Shown here: piece by piece, positions 1 to 6,666 of the stretch | Numbering within the stretch: the first letter of the stretch is position 1 | Layout: each line of letters opens with the position of its first letter | Assembly: GCA_009926905.1 (NCBI GenBank) | Contig: RFNX01000433.1 | Span: forward strand, 1-9,725 | Length of the DNA: 9,725 nucleotides | Origin: Flavobacteriales bacterium | Lineage (GTDB): Bacteria; Bacteroidota; Bacteroidia; Flavobacteriales_D; Crocinitomicaceae | Direction of reading: 5' to 3' | The notes under the pieces: model-generated | The model's input: the letters and a program-made list of their open reading frames with translations, nothing else | Database searches by the model: none | What the model was told of the DNA's origin: nothing | Position numbers and translations under genes: made by a program

Positions 1-816
1 AGTTGCAATTCCAGCTAAACTTAAAATACTTACTGCTATTGATTCACGCATAACAATTTTACCAAAAAACAGAGACGGCGTAAGTGTTACAGCCATATAG
101 ACAAGAGCAATCCATAAAATGCTTATCCATTCGAAATGCACTCCAAAAACTGATAATGCGAGAGAAAATTGCAATAAAAAAACCAAATATCGCAAAAAGG
201 AAAATCCAATTATTTTGATGCGAGAAGGTCCTTTTTTGACTAATAACACCATAGATTGAATGCGTTGAATTTTGACAGGTGCAGCAAAAGTTTCTCCGAA
301 AAAATAAATAAGAACTGAACTGATTGCAACTAAGCCAAAAATCCAACTGCTGTTTTTACCAAAATAATACGTTTTTTCTTGTAAAAGTACAATTCCTGCC
401 AAAGCGCCAAAAACCATACTTATAGCAAATTGAGAAAAATTAGCGACCATTGAATAAACCGTCAATTTCCAACGCTTATTTGATTCGAAATAAATGATTC
501 GTCCCAAAAAATTGCCACTAAAAGCAGGTGTTAAAAAAGAAGAAACTATTCCAGAAACGAATGCTGCTAGCTTATTTGGATTATTCTCTTCATTGATAGA
601 TTTCACTAATAATTCCCATTTTATCCATTCTAAATACCAATTTAGTGGAACCAATAAAAAGCAAAGAATGAAAGGGATTACATCAAAATTTTTGAATTGA
701 TTCTCACTCCAATTAAGTTTATGCAAACGTGAATACAGTAAATAAACCAATACTGAAAACACAATTCCTTTGAGCAAAAACAGAATTATCGACCGAAAAT
801 ATTTAGTTTTAAACAA
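1..816 (-). CDS. Lysylphosphatidylglycerol synthase TM-like (UPF0104-type) membrane protein, 3'-truncated by window
   Basis: An uninterrupted minus-strand frame of 272 codons runs from a TTG at 816 to the left edge with no stop, so the C-terminus lies outside. The translation is strongly hydrophobic, with likely membrane helices near residues 10-27, 46-64, 85-100, 125-144, 158-174, 205-224 and 229-246. Two landmarks fit the lysylphosphatidylglycerol synthase transmembrane family as seen in Bacteroidota: a TPAFSGNFLGRIIYFE stretch (residues 96-111) and a later VMRES motif (255-259), which resembles the family's G-x-RE block. No aminoacyl-phosphatidylglycerol transferase domain is visible, so lipid lysinylation should not be assumed; many stand-alone homologues have unknown or transport-like roles. 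The start is uncertain: TTG at 816 leaves a 15-nt gap to ruvC, while the only in-frame ATG (898-900) would overlap ruvC by 69 nt. Family assignment is from recognised motifs, not a search. Confidence 0.72.
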   Translation of the reverse strand, partial: MFKTKYFRSIILFLLKGIVFSVLVYLLYSRLHKLNWSENQFKNFDVIPFILCFLLVPLNWYLEWIKWELLVKSINEENNPNKLAAFVSGIVSSFLTPAFSGNFLGRIIYFESNKRWKLTVYSMVANFSQFAISMVFGALAGIVLLQEKTYYFGKNSSWIFGLVAISSVLIYFFGETFAAPVKIQRIQSMVLLVKKGPSRIKIIGFSFLRYLVFLLQFSLALSVFGVHFEWISILWIALVYMAVTLTPSLFFGKIVMRESIAVSILSLAGIAT

Positions 817-831
817 CGAAAATAAGTTTGA

Positions 832-1389
832 ATGGTTGAAGATAAGATAATTCTTGGAATTGACCCCGGGACTACTGTAATGGGGTATGGAATTATACAT
901 GTGAAGAATGGTAAAATGTCGATGTTGAACTTTGGAATTATTCAGTTGAATAAGTTGGCAAATCAACCGGATAAACTGAAACGTATCTTGGACCGACTCA
1001 ATGGTTTAATTCAAGAATACAAGCCTGACGAAATGGCTATTGAAGCTCCATTTTTTGGAAAAAACGTTCAATCGATGTTGAAATTAGGACGTGCTCAAGG
1101 TGTGGCAATTGCTTCTTGCCTGAACCACAATATTCCATTTGAAGAATATTCGCCACGACGTATCAAACAATCCATAACAGGAAGTGGTGCCGCTTCTAAA
1201 GAACAAGTAGCAATCATGCTTCAAAAATTATTGAATTTTCAAGATATGCCTAAATATTTAGATGCAACAGATGGACTTGCTGTAGCTGTTTGTCATTACT
1301 ATTCAAAGGGTGTTGGTGAACATAATAAATCGGGAGGCGATTCTTGGACAGCGTTTTTGAATAAAAATCCCAATCGAAAAAAGGCATGA
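832..1389 (+). CDS. ruvC: Crossover junction endodeoxyribonuclease RuvC
   Basis: RuvC is the Holliday-junction resolvase that acts with RuvAB in recombination and repair in the cytoplasm, nicking two strands of like polarity as a homodimer. The 185-residue protein has the RNase H-like fold signature: the IDPGT motif with catalytic D11, the AIEAPFFGKNVQS block with E71, and LDATDGLA with D144 and D147. These match the four-acid set of the E. coli enzyme (D7, E66, D138, D141). Length is slightly above the usual 160-180 because of a basic, probably disordered tail (residues 162-185). The ATG at 832 is the only sensible start, since IDPGT begins ten codons later. It is the first gene of a tight four-gene run, and its TGA overlaps the next ATG (ATGA, 1386-1389). 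No convincing ribosome-binding site is seen, as is usual in Bacteroidota. Confidence 0.97.
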   Translation: MVEDKIILGIDPGTTVMGYGIIHVKNGKMSMLNFGIIQLNKLANQPDKLKRILDRLNGLIQEYKPDEMAIEAPFFGKNVQSMLKLGRAQGVAIASCLNHNIPFEEYSPRRIKQSITGSGAASKEQVAIMLQKLLNFQDMPKYLDATDGLAVAVCHYYSKGVGEHNKSGGDSWTAFLNKNPNRKKA

Positions 1390-1739
1390 AAAAAGTTATA
1401 AGAAATAGAAATGTCCTTTCTGTAAAAGACTTTGTTAAACGTATGCTTCTGTATGGGTTGTATGCTCTACTATTACTTGTTTTTTCATTGGGAATCGGAG
1501 TTTTAGGCTATCATTATTTAGCGAATTTAGGTTGGATTGACAGTTTGCTAAATGCTTCAATGATACTCACTGGTATGGGGCCCGTAGATCGATTAGAAAC
1601 AGATACAGCAAAAATATTTGCTTCGATTTATTCTATTTTTTCTGGTGTGATTTTTTTAACAACTGTTGCTGTATTTTTATCGCCATTAGTTCATAGATTA
1701 TTACATTTATTACATGTTGAAAATGGAGAAGAATCCTAA
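1386..1739 (+). CDS. Small two-helix membrane protein with pore-loop-like segment (ion-channel-fold-like, function unknown)
   Basis: This is a 117-residue inner-membrane protein. After a basic N-terminus (residues 1-20) there is a first membrane helix (about 20-42), an amphipathic stretch (about 47-61), the short loop TGMGP (62-66) and a second membrane helix (about 77-100), followed by a His-rich tail (LVHRLLHLLH). The helix, re-entrant segment, glycine turn, helix order resembles a two-transmembrane potassium-channel subunit, with TGMGP standing where a TVGYGD filter would be. The canonical filter is absent, so potassium conduction is not supported. Similar short proteins, recalled from other bacteria, carry the same ASMI-x-(S/T)GMGPVD core and are mostly listed as hypothetical. 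The ATG overlaps the ruvC stop by 4 nt, implying translational coupling, and its 3' end overlaps the next gene. The coding call is firm; the fold is inference and the function unknown. Confidence 0.85.
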   Translation: MKKVIRNRNVLSVKDFVKRMLLYGLYALLLLVFSLGIGVLGYHYLANLGWIDSLLNASMILTGMGPVDRLETDTAKIFASIYSIFSGVIFLTTVAVFLSPLVHRLLHLLHVENGEES

Positions 1740-2337
1740 AGTTGATGCTTTTATTTTGAACGCTGCTTCTTTTGCTCAACCGATTTTGAATCATTTAAGA
1801 GAAATTATTGAAGTGGCTGAACCTGAAATGGAGGAAACTATTAAATGGAGTTTTCCTAATTATACTTATAAAGGGCAAATTATTTGCAGTTTCAGTGCTT
1901 TCAAACAACATTGTAGTTTTGGTTTTTGGCTTGGGGCAAGTTTAGAAGATCCTGTTGGTATTCTTAATAAAGTTGGAGATACAGGTATGGGCCAATTGGG
2001 AAAAATTAAGTCTATTGAGGATTTACCAGATACTGAAATTCTTATAAAGTACATACGTGCTGCCATTCTACTTTCTGAAAGTGGAAGTACAAAAACAATT
2101 GCTAGGGAAAAGAAAGCTACCGTCGATTTAAAAAGTTGTGACTTACCTGAAATCTTCAGTTCTTACCCAAAACAGGCTGAAAAATTTGATGCGCTTTCTC
2201 CTTCTCATCGTAAAGAATACTTCGCTTGGATAAATGAGGCTAAAACTGAAGCAACGCGCATTAAACGCATTGAAACAATGATGGAATGGTTACTTGAAGG
2301 TAAATCAAGAAATTGGAAATACGAACAAAAGAAATGA
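1723..2337 (+). CDS. YdeI/OmpD-associated family protein (DUF1801-like N-terminus)
   Basis: The 204-residue cytoplasmic protein has two recognisable parts. Residues about 10-115 resemble the DUF1801 (YdhG/YjbR-like) fold, with the typical EETIKWSFPNYTYKG and CSFGFWLGA segments. Residues about 140-200 match the YdeI/OmpD-associated C-terminal region, with LSPSHRKEYFAWINEAKTE, RIKRIETMMEWL and the closing GKSRNWKYE. B. subtilis YdeI belongs to this group; its biochemical role is not established, and names such as bacteriocin-protection protein are inherited rather than shown for this gene. An in-frame ATG at 1714 would add MLK. I prefer ATG 1723 because homologues commonly begin MEKNPKVD. With that start the gene overlaps the preceding membrane-protein gene by 17 nt, and its TGA overlaps the rnhA ATG. 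Co-transcription with its neighbours is likely; a functional link to them is unknown. Confidence 0.9.
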   Translation: MEKNPKVDAFILNAASFAQPILNHLREIIEVAEPEMEETIKWSFPNYTYKGQIICSFSAFKQHCSFGFWLGASLEDPVGILNKVGDTGMGQLGKIKSIEDLPDTEILIKYIRAAILLSESGSTKTIAREKKATVDLKSCDLPEIFSSYPKQAEKFDALSPSHRKEYFAWINEAKTEATRIKRIETMMEWLLEGKSRNWKYEQKK

Positions 2338-2801
2338 TACGCATATATACAGATGGTTCTTCTAGAGGCAATCCAGGTCCAGGTGGTTTTGGAACAATTT
2401 TAAAATTCAATGATAAAGTCAAAGAAATTTCTCAAGGATTTCGTCTCACGACTAATAATCGCATGGAATTATTGGCAGTTATAGTTGGCTTAGAAAGCTT
2501 GAAAACCACCAAAATTCCAGTTACTGTTTATTCAGATTCAAAATACGTAATTGATTCCATCACGCTTGGTTGGGTTTTTGGTTGGGTAAAGAAAGGATTT
2601 AAAGGTAAAAAGAACAAAGATCTTTGGCTGCGTTATCTTGAACTTCATTCACAATTTGAACTAAAGTTCGTTTGGGTTAAAGGACATGCTGGACATCTAG
2701 AAAATGAACGTTGCGACCAATTAGCGGTAGCTGCTGCTGAAAATAATCCTCAAACCATTGATGAAGGCTATGAATCGAAAGATGAAGGGTTAATATTTTG
2801 A
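2334..2801 (+). CDS. rnhA: Ribonuclease HI
   Basis: RNase HI cleaves the RNA strand of RNA:DNA hybrids, removing R-loops and primer remnants. Counting from ATG 2334, the 155-residue protein carries the full catalytic set: D7 in IYTDGSSRGNPGPGG, E45 in NNRMEL, D68 in VYSDSKYV and D128 in NERCDQLA, plus the histidine H118 in WVKGHAGH. The basic, tryptophan-rich segment around residues 80-98 corresponds to the substrate-handling handle region of type HI enzymes. A longer reading from ATG 2313 adds seven residues, but I choose 2334 because MIRIYTDG is the family's normal beginning and the codon forms an ATGA overlap with the upstream stop. The C-terminus has a roughly 20-residue extension (NNPQTIDEGYESKDEGLIF). 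Its 3' end overlaps the convergent PKD gene by 12 nt, leaving no room for a dedicated intergenic terminator. Last gene of the ruvC run. Confidence 0.97.
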   Translation: MIRIYTDGSSRGNPGPGGFGTILKFNDKVKEISQGFRLTTNNRMELLAVIVGLESLKTTKIPVTVYSDSKYVIDSITLGWVFGWVKKGFKGKKNKDLWLRYLELHSQFELKFVWVKGHAGHLENERCDQLAVAAAENNPQTIDEGYESKDEGLIF

Positions 2802-5800
2802 ATCAATTAAGGTAACAAAACCTTGCTTATCAACCAATGTACCTGCCTTCATTTCACCTGTCAAATGATAGAAATAAACTCCATCGGTACAATAAGAAGC
2901 ACCATTATCTGTTCCGTCCCAAAGTAACAATGGCATTAAGCTATCTCTGTCACGATCCCAAACTTCATTTCCCCAACGATTAAAAATTGTGACATGAAAC
3001 TCTTTGAATCCATCAAATGGTAAATTGAATAAGTCATTTGCACCGTCCCCATTTGGAGAAAAAACATTAGGAACCCATATTTGTGGATCTTTGACAAGTA
3101 TTGGAACTTCGTAGGTCGCAAAACAACCCAAAGCATCAGTAACTGTCAATATCGCTGTGAAAGGACCGTTAGCAGGATAAGCATAGCTCTGATTAGCATT
3201 TGTTGCAGAATTTACCGAAGCACCATTTCCAAAATCCCAATTCCAATTAATGATTGAGTTGGAAGCTGAAACTGATTGATCTACAAATACAATTGCTGCA
3301 TCTTGTTCAACTGGATTAGGTGAAGCGGTAAAAGAAGCCGTTAATCCTGAATTTACAACCGTAACATCGGGTAAATCATTAAAAACCACGTTACAACCTA
3401 AACTGTCATAAATAATTACGCTCGGTGAATAAATACCTCCAGTAGCATATTGATAAGTAAAATCTAAACTATCCATAACAGTATTAGAATCTCCCATTGT
3501 CCAAACAACACTGTAAATGTTTTGAGCATTCGCAATTTCAAATTGTGCACTCTGTTGACAAGAACCTGAAGATTGCGAAACACTTGGTACTCCTTGTGGG
3601 CCACCTATGCATATATAATCATTGATCAACGAATCATCCACACAACCATATTGGTCAGTAACACTAAAGTTTAAATCATAGCAACCTGAAAATACAAAAG
3701 TAGAGCTTGGATTTTGCAACGTTTGTGCACTTGAGCTATTCCCTAAAAACCAAGACCAATTTGTAATCGAACCAAATGAAATGGAAGAATCGGAAAAGTT
3801 TCCGAGAACTGGGGGACAAGTAAAATTTCCTTGTGCATCTTGTGAGGCTCCTGTGAAAACATACGTAGGAATTGCTGTTGGAATTGAAACGGTAATGAGA
3901 TTGCTTATCGTGTCTTTACAACCATTTGCATCTGTTGCAATTAATTCTAGTACATGTGTTGCGCTTGTTTGTCCTGCAGGAACATTTTCTTCAGTAAACA
4001 AAGCTGCTGTATCTTGAGCAGTTGAAACAATTACACCATCCAATGACCATTGATAAGTTAATGGAGCAATTCCCGATGAAGAATTAACTGTTTGAATTGT
4101 ATCTTTATTACAAACAATATTGTTTATTGTAAAAAATGCAAAGGGTCTTGTTATTGTAATGGGCAAAGATGCTGTCGGTGAAATGCAACCAAACTGATCG
4201 CGTGCAACTAATTCAGCAAAATAAACTCCTTCACCAAGAAAGACATGGCTCACAGGAGTACTTACTGAATTCACAGTTGTAGTTGAGTTATCATCAGAAA
4301 AAGTAAAATCAAAAGAACTTAAAGGCAAACCATTTAGTGAAATCGATCCGTTTGAAAAGTTTACTGTTAAAGGAGAACAGCCAGTATCAACATCTGAATT
4401 TAATACTGCAAAAGGAGGCGCAAGCACTGTGATGGGAAGCGTTGTCGAATCTAAACAGCCTACACTGTTAGTTGCAGTAAGGGTTATAGTATAAACACCT
4501 GGAGTTGTATAAACATAATTAGCTGTATCACCCATACTAACAACTGCTGAATTTCCCATCGCAAATTCCCAAGTATCTAGTGGGTGTGGTGTTGGTTGAT
4601 TCAACCAAGTTGAACTTGCATCAAACATGAACAACGAATCACCTTGACAAATAGAGTCGTTACTTGTTGCAAAACTAGCAGTAACAGTTGAAACATCAAT
4701 AACTCGTGTTGTACTGTCGGAACAACCCGTTGTATAATTATGTATGACTTGTTCGACGGTATAAGTTCCGTAATTACTTATTTGGTGCGAGGTTGACCCT
4801 AAATCAGAATCATCTAAATCGGGGTCATCCAAAACTGTATTTGGTGTTCCATCACCCCATTTCCATGTCATTAATACATCATCTGAAAGCACTCCATGTG
4901 TTGCTTGATCGGTAATGTTGAGTGTAACCGGTAAACTTCCAGGGTTACAAAAGAGTGTAGTTGCTGGATTAAAATTCGATATTGGGGCATTGATTTTTAT
5001 CAAAGAATCGTATTGAATGGTTCGTTCACAACCTCTGAAATTCACGACTAAACTCACATCAAAATATCCTGTATCAGAGGTGAATTGGTAATTAGGATTT
5101 TCTTCTGTTGAAGTTCCGTCTGTAAAATCCCATTCATAAGTGATTTCATCTGGCGCAGGTGTTAATGGATTTGTAACCACATGAGAAGTAAATGCAAAAT
5201 CTGTTTTAATACAATTTACAAGAGTGTCAACTGAAAAATTTAATGAATCAATATCTCCTACCGTAATATAATTTCCAATAACTAAGGTGTCCTTGCAACC
5301 TGATTGAGCAGTAACTACCAAAGTCACATCGTAAACTCCGACTTGATATACATGCGGTGGGGGATTTTGTCCGTTAAATGTCTGATTATCTCCAAAGTTC
5401 CACTGCCAAGAAACAATTGGATTTGTTGGTGTTGGTGTTGTTGAAGTACTCGTAAAATCAACAGTAAGTGGACTACAACCTCCTGTTACATCTGCTTGAA
5501 AAAGTGCTTGAACATTTGTAATATTGATATAATCGTTTAATGTAGTAGTTCCAACACAACCATTCGGAGTGGTCATTGTTAAGGAAACATTATAAGTGCC
5601 GTTTGCAGTGTAAACCTGTGGAGGAGGATTTTGTCCAGCAAAAGTTACAGGATTTGAACCACTATTTTCAAAGCTCCAAAAAAAGCCTGTTCCTGCAGGT
5701 GATGTATTTGTAAATGTAATTGTTGCAGGCGCGCAATTTGATAGCGGTGATGCAGTGAATGAAGGAACTGGTAATTGTTGAATTGTGATCGTATGTGTTG

Positions 5801-6578
5801 TAATTCCTGAACAACCTGAATTTGTGTTTTGAGATTCAAGTTGAATTATATAAGTTCCCGGTGTATTGTAAGTAAAAGTTGGGTTTTCGATAGTGCTTGT
5901 TCCTGTACCAAAATTCCAAGTCCAAGTATTTACTCCTGCAGTTGAATTATCACTAAAATTAATCACTTCCCCAACACAAGCTGTTGCTGGAGCAGATATA
6001 CCAGCTTGATAATTTGATACAACAATTGATTGTGTTGTATCTGCTGAACATCCAGTCCCTGAGTCTGTAACAGTCAAATTTATATTAACAGTTCCAGCAG
6101 ATGTATATGTTTGTGAAGGAGGGTTTGTACCAATATAATTAGGAGTTCCATTACCAAAATTCCAGGTACTTGTTCCTGGTGAACTTGTGTTATTAAAAAC
6201 CAAAGTTAATGGAACCGTGCAACCAAGACCAGCAACGTTAAAAGCAGCCGTTGGTTTTGGATTCACTGTAATATAGGCTGGCTTCACCTCTCCATCTGCC
6301 TGACCATTTGCATTTGTAACAATTAATGTAATTTGTTTTGGACCAGGAGTTGAAAACGTATGGCAAGTTGTAACTCCATTTTGAAGAGGACCATCCGAAA
6401 AATCCCATGTATAAGTTGTTATTGCTGGACCTCCATTTGTAGATGAAAGATTTCCGTTGAAACAAACTTGGTCACCCACACAAACTACTGTTGGTGTTGC
6501 GGTAAAGTTTGCGGTAGGAACTTGACTAAAAGAAATAAAAGCTAAGAATATTATGCTTATGGAAAGTAAATTTCGCAT
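2790..6578 (-). CDS. Secreted multi-PKD-domain protein with type B (CHU_C) T9SS C-terminal sorting domain
   Basis: This 1262-residue protein is predicted to reach the cell surface or medium. Residues 1-19 form a signal peptide (MRNL, hydrophobic core, SFS-Q cleavage region). About thirteen PKD/Ig-like modules of 80-100 residues follow, with cores at WDFSDG (59-63), WNFGNG (139-144), WNFGTG (221-226), WSFENS (301-306), WNFGDN (393-398), WDFTDG (483-488), WKWGDG (572-577), WEFAMG (670-675), FDFTFSDD (756-763), YQWSLDG (842-848), WSWFLG (941-946), VWTMGD (1025-1030) and WNWDFGNG (1112-1119). Residues about 1167-1260 form a gliding-motility-associated C-terminal domain (VPNVFSPNGDGANDLF, IFNRWGNEVWD, WDGTDNG, DGVYFYHL), the type B signal for type IX secretion. 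No enzyme domain is present, so an adhesin, matrix or surface-filament role is the likeliest inference; ligand unknown. Most modules hold a cysteine near the first strand and a second in a late x-GC motif, suggesting one disulfide per module. Confidence 0.95.
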   Translation of the reverse strand: MRNLLSISIIFLAFISFSQVPTANFTATPTVVCVGDQVCFNGNLSSTNGGPAITTYTWDFSDGPLQNGVTTCHTFSTPGPKQITLIVTNANGQADGEVKPAYITVNPKPTAAFNVAGLGCTVPLTLVFNNTSSPGTSTWNFGNGTPNYIGTNPPSQTYTSAGTVNINLTVTDSGTGCSADTTQSIVVSNYQAGISAPATACVGEVINFSDNSTAGVNTWTWNFGTGTSTIENPTFTYNTPGTYIIQLESQNTNSGCSGITTHTITIQQLPVPSFTASPLSNCAPATITFTNTSPAGTGFFWSFENSGSNPVTFAGQNPPPQVYTANGTYNVSLTMTTPNGCVGTTTLNDYINITNVQALFQADVTGGCSPLTVDFTSTSTTPTPTNPIVSWQWNFGDNQTFNGQNPPPHVYQVGVYDVTLVVTAQSGCKDTLVIGNYITVGDIDSLNFSVDTLVNCIKTDFAFTSHVVTNPLTPAPDEITYEWDFTDGTSTEENPNYQFTSDTGYFDVSLVVNFRGCERTIQYDSLIKINAPISNFNPATTLFCNPGSLPVTLNITDQATHGVLSDDVLMTWKWGDGTPNTVLDDPDLDDSDLGSTSHQISNYGTYTVEQVIHNYTTGCSDSTTRVIDVSTVTASFATSNDSICQGDSLFMFDASSTWLNQPTPHPLDTWEFAMGNSAVVSMGDTANYVYTTPGVYTITLTATNSVGCLDSTTLPITVLAPPFAVLNSDVDTGCSPLTVNFSNGSISLNGLPLSSFDFTFSDDNSTTTVNSVSTPVSHVFLGEGVYFAELVARDQFGCISPTASLPITITRPFAFFTINNIVCNKDTIQTVNSSSGIAPLTYQWSLDGVIVSTAQDTAALFTEENVPAGQTSATHVLELIATDANGCKDTISNLITVSIPTAIPTYVFTGASQDAQGNFTCPPVLGNFSDSSISFGSITNWSWFLGNSSSAQTLQNPSSTFVFSGCYDLNFSVTDQYGCVDDSLINDYICIGGPQGVPSVSQSSGSCQQSAQFEIANAQNIYSVVWTMGDSNTVMDSLDFTYQYATGGIYSPSVIIYDSLGCNVVFNDLPDVTVVNSGLTASFTASPNPVEQDAAIVFVDQSVSASNSIINWNWDFGNGASVNSATNANQSYAYPANGPFTAILTVTDALGCFATYEVPILVKDPQIWVPNVFSPNGDGANDLFNLPFDGFKEFHVTIFNRWGNEVWDRDRDSLMPLLLWDGTDNGASYCTDGVYFYHLTGEMKAGTLVDKQGFVTLIDSKY
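4800..4829 (-). repeat. In-frame 15-nt tandem duplication encoding DDPDL/DDSDL in PKD module 7
   Basis: Two adjacent 15-nt units (4800-4814 and 4815-4829) differ at three positions and encode DDPDL (residues 584-588) followed by DDSDL (589-593). The copy adds an acidic loop, six Asp in ten residues, just after the WKWGDG core of this module. Such a loop could bind calcium, but that is inference only. Confidence 0.7.
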
Positions 6579-6625
6579 TCAGTTTTGGTTTAGGAACGTA
6601 AAGTTATTAAACTGACGTAAAAATC

Positions 6626-6634
6626 CAAATAATA
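6626..6634 (-). promoter_or_regulatory. Weak candidate Bacteroidota -7 element upstream of the PKD-protein gene
   Basis: The 88-nt gap between the metH stop (6667) and the PKD-protein start (6578) is the only space for a promoter of the latter. Read on the minus strand, TATTATTTG resembles the Bacteroidota -7 consensus TAnnTTTG with one extra base, about 48 nt before the ATG. An ATTG lies 15 nt upstream where a -33 TTTG-like element could sit, but that spacing is shorter than usual. I see no good stem-loop with a T tail in this gap for ending metH transcription, so read-through from metH is also possible. Confidence 0.25.
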
Positions 6635-6666
6635 GATGCACTTATTTTACAATGAAAGCACAAATC

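Noticed and set aside
59..346. Minus-strand open frame of 95 codons
   Set aside because: It is out of frame with the much longer membrane-protein frame on the same strand (1-816), which has recognisable family motifs; the 95-codon product resembles nothing.
823..830. TAAGTTTG, a perfect match to the Bacteroidota -7 consensus TAnnTTTG, just before the ruvC ATG
   Set aside because: Transcription would start inside the ruvC coding region, no -33 TTTG is at suitable spacing, and there is no later start codon before the catalytic IDPGT motif.
3781..4017. Plus-strand open frame of 78 codons antisense to the PKD gene
   Set aside because: Lies wholly within the firm PKD-array coding sequence and has no recognisable product; antisense frames are expected opposite Thr/Ser-rich repeats.
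6596..6621. Short direct repeat ACGTAAA (6596-6602 and 6615-6621) and AGTT-ATTA-AACT stem between metH and the PKD gene
   Set aside because: The stem is only four base pairs without a T tail, and the seven-base repeat is too short in AT-rich DNA to call an operator or terminator.
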